DNA of 64,000 nucleotides from Halorussus gelatinilyticus (GCF_023238445.1 NZ_CP096658.1:558001-622000), one strand, 5' to 3'; numbered from the stretch's first letter, positions 33,335 through 42,058 are shown. Notes: a model not told the origin generated them from the letters alone. Translations and numbers: made by a program.

Positions 33335-33517
33335 TTATGAAACAACTCGCTTGTATCCGGCGTAAATGAGTTCAGCAATGACCCCTCCAGCCATGATAGC
33401 AACTGCAATTTCAATGTTAACAAGAACGTAGCCCATGATTCCTGCTCCAACAATGCTTGCGACGGAACGTCCGATGTCGGAGTTCGCGTTCGTTCTGCCA
33501 GATTCTGGTGACTCCAT
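33335..33517 (-). CDS. small membrane protein
   Basis: A 60-residue protein with hydrophobic stretches IVGAGIMGYVLVNI and IAVAIMAGGVIAELIYAG after a polar N-terminus. An overlapping frame (33328-33534) lacks this regular pattern and is taken as a shadow. Its function is unknown. Confidence 0.55.
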   Translation of the reverse strand: MESPESGRTNANSDIGRSVASIVGAGIMGYVLVNIEIAVAIMAGGVIAELIYAGYKRVVS

Positions 33518-33653
33518 TCAGATGTTCTACTCACATAGTTGGATACGATTAGTTATAGCCTTTATCTTTGGATTGACACTAAATATGCGCACCTACTGAG
33601 CGGCTGTTTCACTCCGAATCCGTTGGTGAGAACCCTCGGTAAGTACAGGGCAC

Positions 33654-33860
33654 TCACATACCGTCTTTATCAAACATCCGGTCCCAAACCACATCGGCAA
33701 CGACGAAGGCGACGATGAGCAGGACCGTGTTTATGAGAAAGTCAATAACAAGTGGTACCAGAGTAGTTATTTCACCAGTATAGAGGTTGTAAGCCGCGAT
33801 TGCGATTGAGGCCACCACTGCTATAGGAAGCTGAGCAAGGGCCAATTTGCGGATTTCCAT
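33654..33860 (-). CDS. small two-helix membrane protein
   Basis: A 68-residue protein from ATG 33860 (MEIRKLALAQLPIAVVASIAIAA); GTG 33866 would add two residues. It has helices near residues 8-25 and 38-58. A TATA-like GTTATTTC about 30 bp upstream supports the ATG. Together with the neighbouring 60-residue gene it lies between 21-bp direct repeats. Confidence 0.6.
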   Translation of the reverse strand: MEIRKLALAQLPIAVVASIAIAAYNLYTGEITTLVPLVIDFLINTVLLIVAFVVADVVWDRMFDKDGM

Positions 33861-34003
33861 AAACACATTAGTCTGTTTTCAAGTGAAATAACTATCGTTC
33901 GCAGAGAACGTCTCTGAGTCCTATTTCGGTCAGTTCGAATCTGTAGTGACCGGTTAGTTCAGCAACTTCGATACATCTCGTCCCGTTGCGGTTAATGTAG
34001 GAG

Positions 34004-34024
34004 CTCACGGATCGCTCAGTACAG
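34004..34024 (+). repeat. 21-bp direct repeat, copy 2
   Basis: Exact copy of 33259-33279, 745 bp downstream and about 65 bp before the ABC ATPase gene. Confidence 0.8.
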
Positions 34025-34089
34025 AATATCCATTATCTTCGGAAGCCGTCACGAGAAAGGTTATGATGTGCGTGTGAAAACACTATCCT

Positions 34090-34914
34090 ATGAACGATCA
34101 ACCTGCCATCTTCGCTGACGGATTAACAAAGCGATATGGCGATACTACTGCCGTCAGTGGTCTAGATCTTTCAATCCCGAGTGGGTCAGTCTACGGATTT
34201 CTCGGGCCGAACGGCGCAGGGAAAACCACGACGATGCGAATGTTAACCGGGCTTACACGTCCAACAAAGGGAACCGGTTCCGTTGCTGGCGTCTCGATCA
34301 CGGACCGAGACGGTCTCCGCACCCACATCGGATACTTACCCGAGGAACCACCACTGTACGACCAGGCGACGGCCTACGAACAGCTCGAATACGCCGCCGG
34401 TCTCCGCGATCTCCCCGCGGAAGCGACACGTGACCGAATCAATGCACTTCTCGACAAACTGGATCTCACGACAGATGCTGACACGCGGATCGCGGACTAT
34501 TCGAAGGGGATGCGGCAGAAAACCGCCTACATACAGGCTGTCCTCCACGAACCCGATGTGGTCTTCCTTGACGAACCCACGTCCGGGCTGGATCCACGCG
34601 CTGCACGGACGCTCCGAGGGATGATTACGGAACTCGCCAACGTGGGAACGACCGTCTTCCTCTCAACGCATATCCTCCCTGTTGTCGAAGAGGTCGCTGA
34701 CACGGTTGGAATCCTCTACGACGGAGAGTTGGTCGCTGAAGGTTCGCCTGCTGATCTCGAACGCCGCGCAGAGACTGGTGAGACTCGCTCGCTGGAGGAT
34801 GCGTTCCTCGAACTCACGACCGACGAGCGCGGAACCGCAGGAGAGACGGACAATGAGGACAGCGCCGCCGATACCACTACCCAGAGCGTCGTTGAGGAGA
34901 ATACCGATGGCTGA
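34090..34914 (+). CDS. ABC transporter ATP-binding protein
   Basis: A 274-residue ATPase with Walker A GPNGAGKTTT, signature YSKGMRQK (LSGGQ variant) and Walker B VVFLDEPTSGLDP, plus the H-loop STHILP. The acidic C-terminal tail is typical of haloarchaea. A TATA-like TTATGAT lies 26 bp upstream of the ATG. The downstream permease gene overlaps its end by 8 nt. Confidence 0.9.
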   Translation: MNDQPAIFADGLTKRYGDTTAVSGLDLSIPSGSVYGFLGPNGAGKTTTMRMLTGLTRPTKGTGSVAGVSITDRDGLRTHIGYLPEEPPLYDQATAYEQLEYAAGLRDLPAEATRDRINALLDKLDLTTDADTRIADYSKGMRQKTAYIQAVLHEPDVVFLDEPTSGLDPRAARTLRGMITELANVGTTVFLSTHILPVVEEVADTVGILYDGELVAEGSPADLERRAETGETRSLEDAFLELTTDERGTAGETDNEDSAADTTTQSVVEENTDG

Positions 34915-36652
34915 ATCGGGCTGGTTCGGGCATGCCATTCGGATGGGCTGGTTCGACTATCAGCGTTCTGTCCGGGCGATTCGGGAAGACACTGGTCGGC
35001 TGATCTTGATGGCTGGCGGTGTGGGTTTCATGACCCTCATGCTAACGGGATTTGCGGTCCTGTTCGTTCCGGAACTCCAGGGGACGGATATAGAGTTCTC
35101 GATAAATCGGATTGTCAGAGGAATGTTCGGCATGCTCTGGGTGTTTGGGACGTTCATGCTCGCGCAGCGGACGACAACGGCGCACAGTAAACCGGTCGCC
35201 GATGCGTTCGTGCTGACGACCGTCTCACCGAGAACCGCCGTCGTCGGGGGCATCATCTCCGAGAGCCTGCGAGTGCTGACGTATGTGTTCCCGGTTGGCC
35301 TTCTCCTCGCCATTGCCGGGGCATACGCCTTCAGTGCACCACTGACTCTTCTGGTGGTCCCGTTGGTCGGCAGTCTGTACGTCGCCAGCGCGGTTACGGC
35401 CGGTCGCCTGCTGGGGTATTGTGCTGCATGGCTTGTGGCCAACGTGCCGTTCGTTGCTCGTCACAAGGGTGTGCTGGGCGGGACGGTTGTGATGCTGTTT
35501 TTCGGCATTTACTTCCTTTTCCAATTACCGCAACTGCCCATCTCGCTCAATCCAGCCATGCTCGGAGTGATTCCGACTGGATGGCTCGCAGACTTACTGG
35601 CGGTTGGTACGCCCATCGGCTGGTCATCGACACACGCTCTCGGGGGAGTGGTCGCGGTTAGCGTGGTGCTCATCGGTGGAAGCTGGCTTTCCGAACATAT
35701 TGCCACCTCGTTCTGGTTTGGCGAGTCGATCTCCGTTTCTGATACTGGCAAAACGTCTGTCTCCACCCGTACGGAGGACGATCAGCGAGCCCTTGAGCGG
35801 GCCATCAGCCCCCTCAGCGTCCCGTTCATCACCGGTCCAACCCGTCACGTTGCTGAATGGTCACTGTTACGAGCCCGTCGGGAACCTCAGCGGTTAAACT
35901 TCCTGCTGATCCCGGTATTCGGCGGCGGCTCAGCAGTAATGAATATGATGCTACAGGGGACCGGCTCGCTCGCAATACTGGGACCAGCCATCGCCGTGTT
36001 GCTGGGGTGGACCGCCGGCGCTGCGTTCGGTCTCAATCCATTCGGCGACGAGGGAGCCGTCCTGCCGACAACCCTGACCGCCGTTTCAGGTCGGGCGTTC
36101 GTCCGCGGACTCATTGCCCCGAGTCTGCTGTTCGCGCCTGTCGTCACCGCTGTCACGCTTGTGACGGCACTCGTTGGGGGATACGGACCACTGGCGGCGA
36201 TAGCGCTGACTCTGATCGGATGCTTCCTCACCGTTGTCGGGGCGACACTCGCACCGATCGTCGGGATGTGGTTCCCGCGCTACAGTGCCATCCGCATCGG
36301 CAACAGCGACGGAGTACGACCACCCGGGTTGTTCGCGGGTATGCTTCACGTTGTGTTGATGTGGCTTCCAGGCGCGGCGCTGGTTGGACTCGTGGCTGCC
36401 CCGGAGTTGGTGAGGCTGGCGCTCTCTGGGATCGGTTACGTTCCGGGATTCATTCTCGGGTTGGTCGCCAACGGCGGAGTGCTCACCACCTTCGCGTCGT
36501 CGCTGAACGACGCTGGCGCGACAATTCAGGGGCTCCCGCTCACTGCCTTCCGGAGTGGATTCGGCATGCTGCTGGTTTTCGGTGGACTTCTGGTCGCTTG
36601 GCGTGCCTATAACGGGGCGATACGAAGGTTCGAGACCCACGAACTACACTGA
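34907..36652 (+). CDS. large ABC-2-type membrane permease
   Basis: A 581-residue membrane protein from ATG 34907 (MAESGWFGHAIRMGWFDYQR) with about 12 hydrophobic segments arranged as two six-helix halves, separated by a soluble stretch around residues 280-330. It is the partner of the preceding ATPase. The duplicated layout is larger than the 261-residue permease at 16451-17236 and would work without a second permease chain. The substrate is unknown; exporters of this type handle drugs, peptides or lipids. Confidence 0.85.
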   Translation: MAESGWFGHAIRMGWFDYQRSVRAIREDTGRLILMAGGVGFMTLMLTGFAVLFVPELQGTDIEFSINRIVRGMFGMLWVFGTFMLAQRTTTAHSKPVADAFVLTTVSPRTAVVGGIISESLRVLTYVFPVGLLLAIAGAYAFSAPLTLLVVPLVGSLYVASAVTAGRLLGYCAAWLVANVPFVARHKGVLGGTVVMLFFGIYFLFQLPQLPISLNPAMLGVIPTGWLADLLAVGTPIGWSSTHALGGVVAVSVVLIGGSWLSEHIATSFWFGESISVSDTGKTSVSTRTEDDQRALERAISPLSVPFITGPTRHVAEWSLLRARREPQRLNFLLIPVFGGGSAVMNMMLQGTGSLAILGPAIAVLLGWTAGAAFGLNPFGDEGAVLPTTLTAVSGRAFVRGLIAPSLLFAPVVTAVTLVTALVGGYGPLAAIALTLIGCFLTVVGATLAPIVGMWFPRYSAIRIGNSDGVRPPGLFAGMLHVVLMWLPGAALVGLVAAPELVRLALSGIGYVPGFILGLVANGGVLTTFASSLNDAGATIQGLPLTAFRSGFGMLLVFGGLLVAWRAYNGAIRRFETHELH

Positions 36653-36905
36653 CAGCGCACGACAGCACGTTCGATGTCCCGTCTCGGTTTGGGTTCCCGG
36701 TAGGTCGATGCATCGTTAGCAGGCCGTATATCCGTTTTCTGCTACAGTCCGGAACACACAGGAGATCTCACTGTTGGTGGGCAGCTCATCTATACCTCAG
36801 ATTAGCAGAAACGACTGCACCGAGAATTTCACTTACGGCCTATGCCAAATCCTTTCAACCGTTATACGCCAATGGGCAACCAAGGGACGATTTCGTGAAT
36901 TACCT

Positions 36906-38078
36906 ATGCCACCTCTAGAACCGACGGATCGACGGGAACTATACGAGCATTTCCAGCACGTCATAGAAGGAACATATGACCAACTGTTGGAGGAGCAGAG
37001 GCTGAACTACAAACAGAATATGCTCAAATCCTTCCTTGTGGAAACTAATATTGAACCCACCACGCTTGAGGAACAATTCGAGCATGTGACTGTCGGGAAG
37101 GTGGATTACAGCTTGTTTGAGGTGCTCATCGATACTTCGAGTGATGAAGACGAAGAGGAAATTCTGTCGTTCTATTTGGATAGTCAGGATGAGCGGTTCT
37201 GGACATTCTATTCAATCGAGAAGTCCCGACCAGCGAAGGACGCGATGGAGGACTTGATCATGGCGGAGCGAAGTGGGTTGGATTATCTCTGGTTCCCGGC
37301 GCAGCTACAACGTTACTTCACTAAGCTTGGCGAATTCCGGGGTGCAGGCATTAATTATGATGCTGAGGACGTCTTCTCTGAAGAGTATATTGACGAACAT
37401 CTCCCATTTGGTGAGCTGTCGATTCAGAGCTCGGGTAAGGGGACAAGTTGGTTGCTGGATGCATTGAGCGACGCTGACCTGAAGCGGTTCCTGTCGTTGT
37501 CCTCGGTGAAAATCCGCCGAGAAATGGAGGAGGGAGTCGTGATTGAGCGGATCGACAATAACGGTCGGATAACCACTAGAGGCGGTGATGACATCCAAGC
37601 ACATCTGTCGTTCGTCGAAATCATCCGCGACCTCTATGCAGACCTCATTCGAGGGATCGAGGAAGAAGGGCGGATTGGATATCCAATCCGAGAAATCGAG
37701 GCTGAGGGGGATGAACGCCATTCATCAGGCCAATCTATTGAGGGAACACCGATAGTAATCAATCTCGCCAACTCGGTTGAGAACCTGAAAGAGTTCGCCG
37801 ACAGCATTACCTCGGCCACGAAACCACTGCGACTCTGGGGGGTTGGTACCTGGATTGCGGACGACTACTACAAGGTTCGAGGTACTGATCTCCATAACAA
37901 CGACAGCTTCACGCTGGAGATTAAGCGGGACTGGATTCGCCTCTATCTCCCAGACGACGCATGTGGGAACACTGCCTTGCGGATTTTCTCGAATATCCAG
38001 CGGTACTACGATGCAGAGGCCTCCTTTGGCGAGCGAAGTGATCCGTCGAACTCGAAGGTTGGTCTGACTGCACAATGA
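36906..38078 (+). CDS. unknown protein A of a two-gene module
   Basis: A 390-residue protein from ATG 36906 (MPPLEPTDRRELYEHFQHVI); the frame extends upstream to 36774 but with poorer composition. It has a helical N-terminus, an acidic middle (DTSSDEDEEEILSFYLDSQDERF), and a C-terminal part with alternating strands (KPLRLWGVGTWIADDYYKV, SFTLEIKRDWIRLYLP). No known domain is recognised. It overlaps the next gene by 4 nt (ATGA), so the two proteins are probably made together. Confidence 0.65.
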   Translation: MPPLEPTDRRELYEHFQHVIEGTYDQLLEEQRLNYKQNMLKSFLVETNIEPTTLEEQFEHVTVGKVDYSLFEVLIDTSSDEDEEEILSFYLDSQDERFWTFYSIEKSRPAKDAMEDLIMAERSGLDYLWFPAQLQRYFTKLGEFRGAGINYDAEDVFSEEYIDEHLPFGELSIQSSGKGTSWLLDALSDADLKRFLSLSSVKIRREMEEGVVIERIDNNGRITTRGGDDIQAHLSFVEIIRDLYADLIRGIEEEGRIGYPIREIEAEGDERHSSGQSIEGTPIVINLANSVENLKEFADSITSATKPLRLWGVGTWIADDYYKVRGTDLHNNDSFTLEIKRDWIRLYLPDDACGNTALRIFSNIQRYYDAEASFGERSDPSNSKVGLTAQ

Positions 38079-38968
38079 CGTACTATCTGTCGCCTCATAC
38101 GGTACAGATGAATGCGTGGATTGGTTTGTGCCAACTAGACGACCGATTCCCGGATACTCTCGCTAAGCTCGGGTACACCGTGGACATCATTGAGCCGGGG
38201 TTCACTATCAAGGGGGACTATATTCAGCCGGATTTAATTCTGACTGCTCATCGGCGCAACCACAGTTTGTTATTGGATTTCAAGTCATATCACCTGAAAG
38301 ACCATCAGAACGAGCGGTACGAAACAGCCGTTCGGAATCCAGACCAACTAGTGCTTCGGGGGGCTGTCCAGGGGGTTCCTCCTGAGGAACTGAGTGCCGA
38401 CTTCTCATACTCTTCGTTCGGTGATCTGGCCGATATCCATGACTTGAGCGAGTTCGCTTTCACGACAGTGCAGTTTGAGGCACACGTTGGGGATTCGAAC
38501 CTTCGTATCGAGATCGTCGGGTCAGAAGGGTTTGGAGAACCCGATCTGGATGACGCGTTCCCGATTGAGGTGCCTCATGGGAAGGACATCCCGACGGATT
38601 ACTATCCGTTTGATGCTGAGGATGAGGATCATACTCAGTTCTGTATCTATATGCTGAATGCTGCGATTCAACTGGCGGGTGAGTATGGTTCAGATCCGTT
38701 CAACGTGGATGAGCTGTTGGCTGAGTCGCACAAGCTCTGGGGTTCGATGAGTGAGGAGAAAAAGAAGGAGTTGCGGTCGTGGGGTGAGGACTTCCTTGAT
38801 AAGTACAATAAGAAGGGGTTAGATGAGCATCTACGGAAGGTGCAGAAGGACAATCAACCGGCGTGGTTCCGGAAATCGAGTTCGTTCCAGGCTCTTCGGA
38901 ATAAGGCGGATGAATTTATTGCTGACCTTGAGGAAGAACTGGCTCAAAAGAAGTTGGGCGAGTTCTAA
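38075..38968 (+). CDS. PD-(D/E)XK-nuclease-like protein B of a two-gene module
   Basis: A 297-residue protein starting in the stop of protein A. Residues 48-75 contain QPDLILTAH, then SLLLDFKSYHL, the D...DxK spacing of a restriction-endonuclease-like core. A helical, lysine-rich C-terminus follows (EEKKKELRSWGEDFLDKYNK). It might be the nuclease of a small defence module with protein A acting as the sensor. The assignment rests on one motif and is tentative. Confidence 0.55.
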   Translation: MTYYLSPHTVQMNAWIGLCQLDDRFPDTLAKLGYTVDIIEPGFTIKGDYIQPDLILTAHRRNHSLLLDFKSYHLKDHQNERYETAVRNPDQLVLRGAVQGVPPEELSADFSYSSFGDLADIHDLSEFAFTTVQFEAHVGDSNLRIEIVGSEGFGEPDLDDAFPIEVPHGKDIPTDYYPFDAEDEDHTQFCIYMLNAAIQLAGEYGSDPFNVDELLAESHKLWGSMSEEKKKELRSWGEDFLDKYNKKGLDEHLRKVQKDNQPAWFRKSSSFQALRNKADEFIADLEEELAQKKLGEF

Positions 38969-38971
38969 TTC

Positions 38972-39019
38972 GGCTCTGTTTAGTTTCCTCTGATAGACTC
39001 GGTCGCTCTGTTGAGTTCC
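38972..39019 (+). repeat. two degraded IS6-type ends
   Basis: GGCTCTGTT at 38972-38980 and CGCTCTGTTGAGTTCC at 39004-39019 lie in direct orientation just upstream of the intact element at 39109. They are followed by GAAACAGCCGGT (39042-39053), which recurs inside that element. This suggests repeated insertion at the same place. Confidence 0.5.
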
Positions 39020-39108
39020 TGTGGTCAGACACTATCTGCGGTGAAACAGCCGGTAAGTTGGGTTGCGAATATGGGGATTAGAAGGTCAATTGGCGTCTCT
39101 AATATAGA

Positions 39109-39625
39109 GGCTCTGTTGAAATCCCATTCTTCATATATATTCTCGCCTGAAACAGCCGGTCGATGAGAGCTGCGTATCTACCGCTATGAGGATGTGTTTC
39201 TCTCCGAAGGTTCACAGAGTGCAACACGGGCCATGTCCGTAGTGACACTAATTATCACGACTTCCAATCCGTGTTGAGTTGCAATTTTACGAATGGATTC
39301 CGGGGCATACTTCGGGTCAGCGTTTAGAGCACCGCCGCTAAATGAGAGGGTATCGAGAATCCTCATTGAAAGTGGCTGATTCTCGCGTTTTAGTCCACCT
39401 TCACGCGCAATTTCTCCCTCTACCCACTCCCCCGATAAACCCGGTACAGGTGTCTCTCCACTTTCGAACTTGAATCCAGAGTAGCCCGCTTCTCGGAGTT
39501 CCTGTTTCACGCGTTCCCAATCGGTCATTCGTCATCTAATCGAACAACACCGACGATAAGCATTCCCTCTGTACTGACCGCGACTGGGTCAAAATATATC
39601 ACTTGCTGAGGATCTCAACAGAGCC
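39109..39625. mobile_element. IS6-type non-autonomous element with a passenger gene and perfect target duplication
   Basis: The 517-bp element has 16-bp terminal inverted repeats, GGCTCTGTTGAAATCC at 39109-39124 and the complement of GGCTCTGTTGAGATCC at 39610-39625 (one mismatch). It is flanked by an exact 8-bp duplication AATATAGA at 39101-39108 and 39626-39633, the duplication length typical of IS6-family transposition. There is no transposase; the element carries only the gene at 39184-39528. Its ends match the element at 15759-16434. Confidence 0.88.
39184..39528 (-). CDS. hypothetical passenger protein of the IS6-type element
   Basis: A 114-residue protein (MTDWERVKQELREAGYSGFK) wholly inside the element. 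It looks like a compact alpha/beta domain with KIATQHGLEVVIISV near the end and no cysteines or membrane helices. The terminal repeat about 70 bp upstream contains ATATATTTTG on the coding strand, a possible built-in promoter. No family is recognised. Confidence 0.65.
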   Translation of the reverse strand: MTDWERVKQELREAGYSGFKFESGETPVPGLSGEWVEGEIAREGGLKRENQPLSMRILDTLSFSGGALNADPKYAPESIRKIATQHGLEVVIISVTTDMARVALCEPSERNTSS

Positions 39626-40015
39626 AATATAGACTAAAAACGCGCGAGCAACCACGCTAGACCAGACGAGTACAAGTAGACCGATTTCGCTAGAGGCAGA
39701 TAGCCCCTCAGGGAAGAGAAGAAAACCGACGCCGATGAGAACCGCCATAATGAGAATGAAGGAGACATTGTTTTCCATGTACCTGCGACCGATTCCCTGC
39801 TCGTCCACGTACGTGAGAATGATACCGAGAACAAGCCCAATGCCCACGGCAACCAAAAGAGCAACTCCGTACTCAATAGAAGGAACAGTCCCCTGCCACA
39901 ATTCGAACCAGACCCACCCTGTTATAACAAGGCTGACTACCAGTTCGAGGGCAATAGAACCATTCTCTCCTGTCAGTCCCTGTGAGGCTGCTTCGGGGGT
40001 ATCTTCAGCTTCCAT
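39599..40015 (-). CDS. four-helix membrane protein whose C-terminus was remade by the element insertion
   Basis: A 138-residue protein from ATG 40015 with four hydrophobic helices. Its last eight residues, GSVEILSK, are encoded by the terminal repeat of the element. Rejoining the sequence across the 8-bp duplication gives ...FLVYIRDAN followed by a stop, so the original end was only four codons past the insertion point. The membrane core is intact and the protein may still work. Its function is unknown. Confidence 0.7.
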   Translation of the reverse strand: MEAEDTPEAASQGLTGENGSIALELVVSLVITGWVWFELWQGTVPSIEYGVALLVAVGIGLVLGIILTYVDEQGIGRRYMENNVSFILIMAVLIGVGFLLFPEGLSASSEIGLLVLVWSSVVARAFLVYIGSVEILSK

Positions 40016-40203
40016 AACATATCTTCTCTTGGGTCTAAGTTAATGATCGGTGTTTGCTCTGTACTGACCGTTCCAAATGGGTGTATCAACAGTTCCGCGA
40101 TACTCCCACACATACGACAGGACGATTCATACGCTATGTGACCAAGGGGATTTCTAGAGAGTAGGCCACCCACCCAAGTTCCTCAGACAGAATTTCTACA
40201 GGG

Positions 40204-40212
40204 CTTATAATA
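40204..40212 (+). promoter_or_regulatory. TATA box of the 36-residue membrane peptide gene
   Basis: CTTATAATA, centred 27 bp upstream of ATG 40235. Confidence 0.55.
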
Positions 40213-40234
40213 ACTGAATACTTCAATCGTGTGT

Positions 40235-40345
40235 ATGGACTGGGCATTCAGAATTCGGAAAGACGTTCCACCCTGGGTAATGAAACTCATTTTGATCGTC
40301 GCCATCCTACTGATTGCCGGTCTCCAGTACTTCAACGTCCTCTAA
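40235..40345 (+). CDS. 36-residue single-helix membrane peptide
   Basis: ATG 40235 to TAA 40345. The translation is MDWAFRIRKDVPPWVMK, then LILIVAILLIAGLQYFNVL: a positively charged start and one membrane helix. A well-placed TATA box (40204-40212) indicates a leaderless transcript, so it is likely expressed. Comparable short hydrophobic peptides can be type I toxins or membrane-complex subunits. Which applies here is unknown. Confidence 0.6.
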   Translation: MDWAFRIRKDVPPWVMKLILIVAILLIAGLQYFNVL

Positions 40346-40393
40346 TCACCATCAAAACGACTAACAGACACCTGGTAAATACTCATAGGTAAT

Positions 40394-42058
40394 ATGGAAC
40401 TCAGTCTTCTTGCGTATGTCGTACTCTTTGGTCTCTCTGGAGTTGCTTGTCTTGGTAGTATTCCGCGCGCACGAACAATCCAACATGCTGGAACACGGAA
40501 CGCGCTCACCGTCTTTCTCGGATCCTCCGCACTGTGGTGTGGCGGATATCTCGGCTACTTGCTTGCACCAACGACGACAAGCAAACTCGCGCTGTACATT
40601 ACCGGGTTCGTTTTCGCGTTCATCGCAGTCGGTTCGTGGGTCTACTTCTGTGCGGAGTACACCGGACGCTCCGTACAGAACACGCTATTTCTCTATCCGG
40701 CACTAGCCGTTTTTCTCTTCTTCACTGTTCTCAAGATCACGAACCCGCTACACAACCTCTACTTCACGACTGAGTGGACGACACAGCCGTTCCCGCATCT
40801 TGCAATCAACCATCAGTTACTCTACTGGGTTGTTCTTGGACTTTCGTACTCGGTTATCATGCTCGGGTTCTTCATGCTCGCTGAGCGGCTGTACCATACC
40901 GGGACGGATAGCCGCCCACTCATCATTCTGTTTGGAATTACGGGTGTTCCAGCAGTCGCTACTATCCTGAGCGACCAGGTAGAAACACTGCTTCCTCTCA
41001 TGTATGAGCCACCAGGTGTGGCGGTGTTCGCCGTCGGTACCCTGTTCGTGTACTTCGATCGTTTCGAGGCAATCCGGCTAACTGGTGGGACGACTAAACC
41101 GACAATCTACCTTGATCAATCGAACCAAGTTCGAGACTACAACCAAGCTGCAGAAGCAATTTTCCCGGCACTTGCCGACGCAATTGGCAACTCCATTGAC
41201 GATATCAGCGCCACGCTCGCCGACCACATCTCTGAACCAGGCGTCGTCGCCGTCACAGAGAACGGCGAGACACGGTACTATGAGGTTTCAACGAACCCAT
41301 TCTTGTCAGGAGAAGTAGAAACCGGACGACTGGTGACAATCACCGATGTCACGGATAGAGAGACCTACCGCAATCAGCTTGAAGAGAAAACCGAACAGCT
41401 TGAAGCATTAAACCGGGTTGTCCGGCACGACATCCGGAACGACATGACTGTGGTACTCGGGTGGGCAGAAGCCTTACGAGATCATGTGGACAAAGACGGG
41501 AAAGCGGCACTCGAACGCGTCATTCAAAGTTCCGAGAATGTCGTTGACTTAACCGACTCTGCACGCGATTTCGTTGAATCGCTCGCAGGTAATCGTACTG
41601 CGGAATTGAAGCCCATTGACTTGCGAAATACGATAGACACCGAATTAACCACAGTCCAAGAAGCACATTCCGACGCGCACTTCGAGATCGTGGGAGAACT
41701 TCCACAAGTTACTGTGCAGGCGAACGAAATGCTGTCGTCAGTGTTTCGGAATCTTTTGGGGAACGCTATCCGACACAACGACAAATCAACGCCAAAGATC
41801 ACGGTCTCTGGAGTCCTTGATGGAGACACTGTCCAGATACGGGTTGCTGATAATGGTCCCGGAATTCCGGACGAACAGAAAGAGCGAATTTTCGGGAAAG
41901 ATGAGAAAGGGATTGATAGTCCAGGTTCCGGGATTGGGCTCTATCTAGTCTACACGTTAATGAACCAGTTTGACGGTGCTGTTTGGGTCGAAGACAACGA
42001 TCCAACCGGCTCCATATTCGTCGTGGAACTCCCAGTACACGAATCCGCAGAGCGTTAG
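40394..42058 (+). CDS. membrane histidine kinase with 7TM sensor
   Basis: A 554-residue protein. The first about 220 residues form seven hydrophobic helices of the histidine-kinase 7TM sensor type. Then follows a short PAS-like segment (IYLDQSNQVRDYNQAAEAIF), a dimerisation helix with the H-box RHDIRNDM (His near 345), and an ATPase domain with NLLGNAIRHND, DNGPGIP and SGIGLYLVYTLM. It senses a signal in or at the membrane and phosphorylates an unlinked response regulator; no regulator gene is adjacent. Confidence 0.9.
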   Translation: MELSLLAYVVLFGLSGVACLGSIPRARTIQHAGTRNALTVFLGSSALWCGGYLGYLLAPTTTSKLALYITGFVFAFIAVGSWVYFCAEYTGRSVQNTLFLYPALAVFLFFTVLKITNPLHNLYFTTEWTTQPFPHLAINHQLLYWVVLGLSYSVIMLGFFMLAERLYHTGTDSRPLIILFGITGVPAVATILSDQVETLLPLMYEPPGVAVFAVGTLFVYFDRFEAIRLTGGTTKPTIYLDQSNQVRDYNQAAEAIFPALADAIGNSIDDISATLADHISEPGVVAVTENGETRYYEVSTNPFLSGEVETGRLVTITDVTDRETYRNQLEEKTEQLEALNRVVRHDIRNDMTVVLGWAEALRDHVDKDGKAALERVIQSSENVVDLTDSARDFVESLAGNRTAELKPIDLRNTIDTELTTVQEAHSDAHFEIVGELPQVTVQANEMLSSVFRNLLGNAIRHNDKSTPKITVSGVLDGDTVQIRVADNGPGIPDEQKERIFGKDEKGIDSPGSGIGLYLVYTLMNQFDGAVWVEDNDPTGSIFVVELPVHESAER

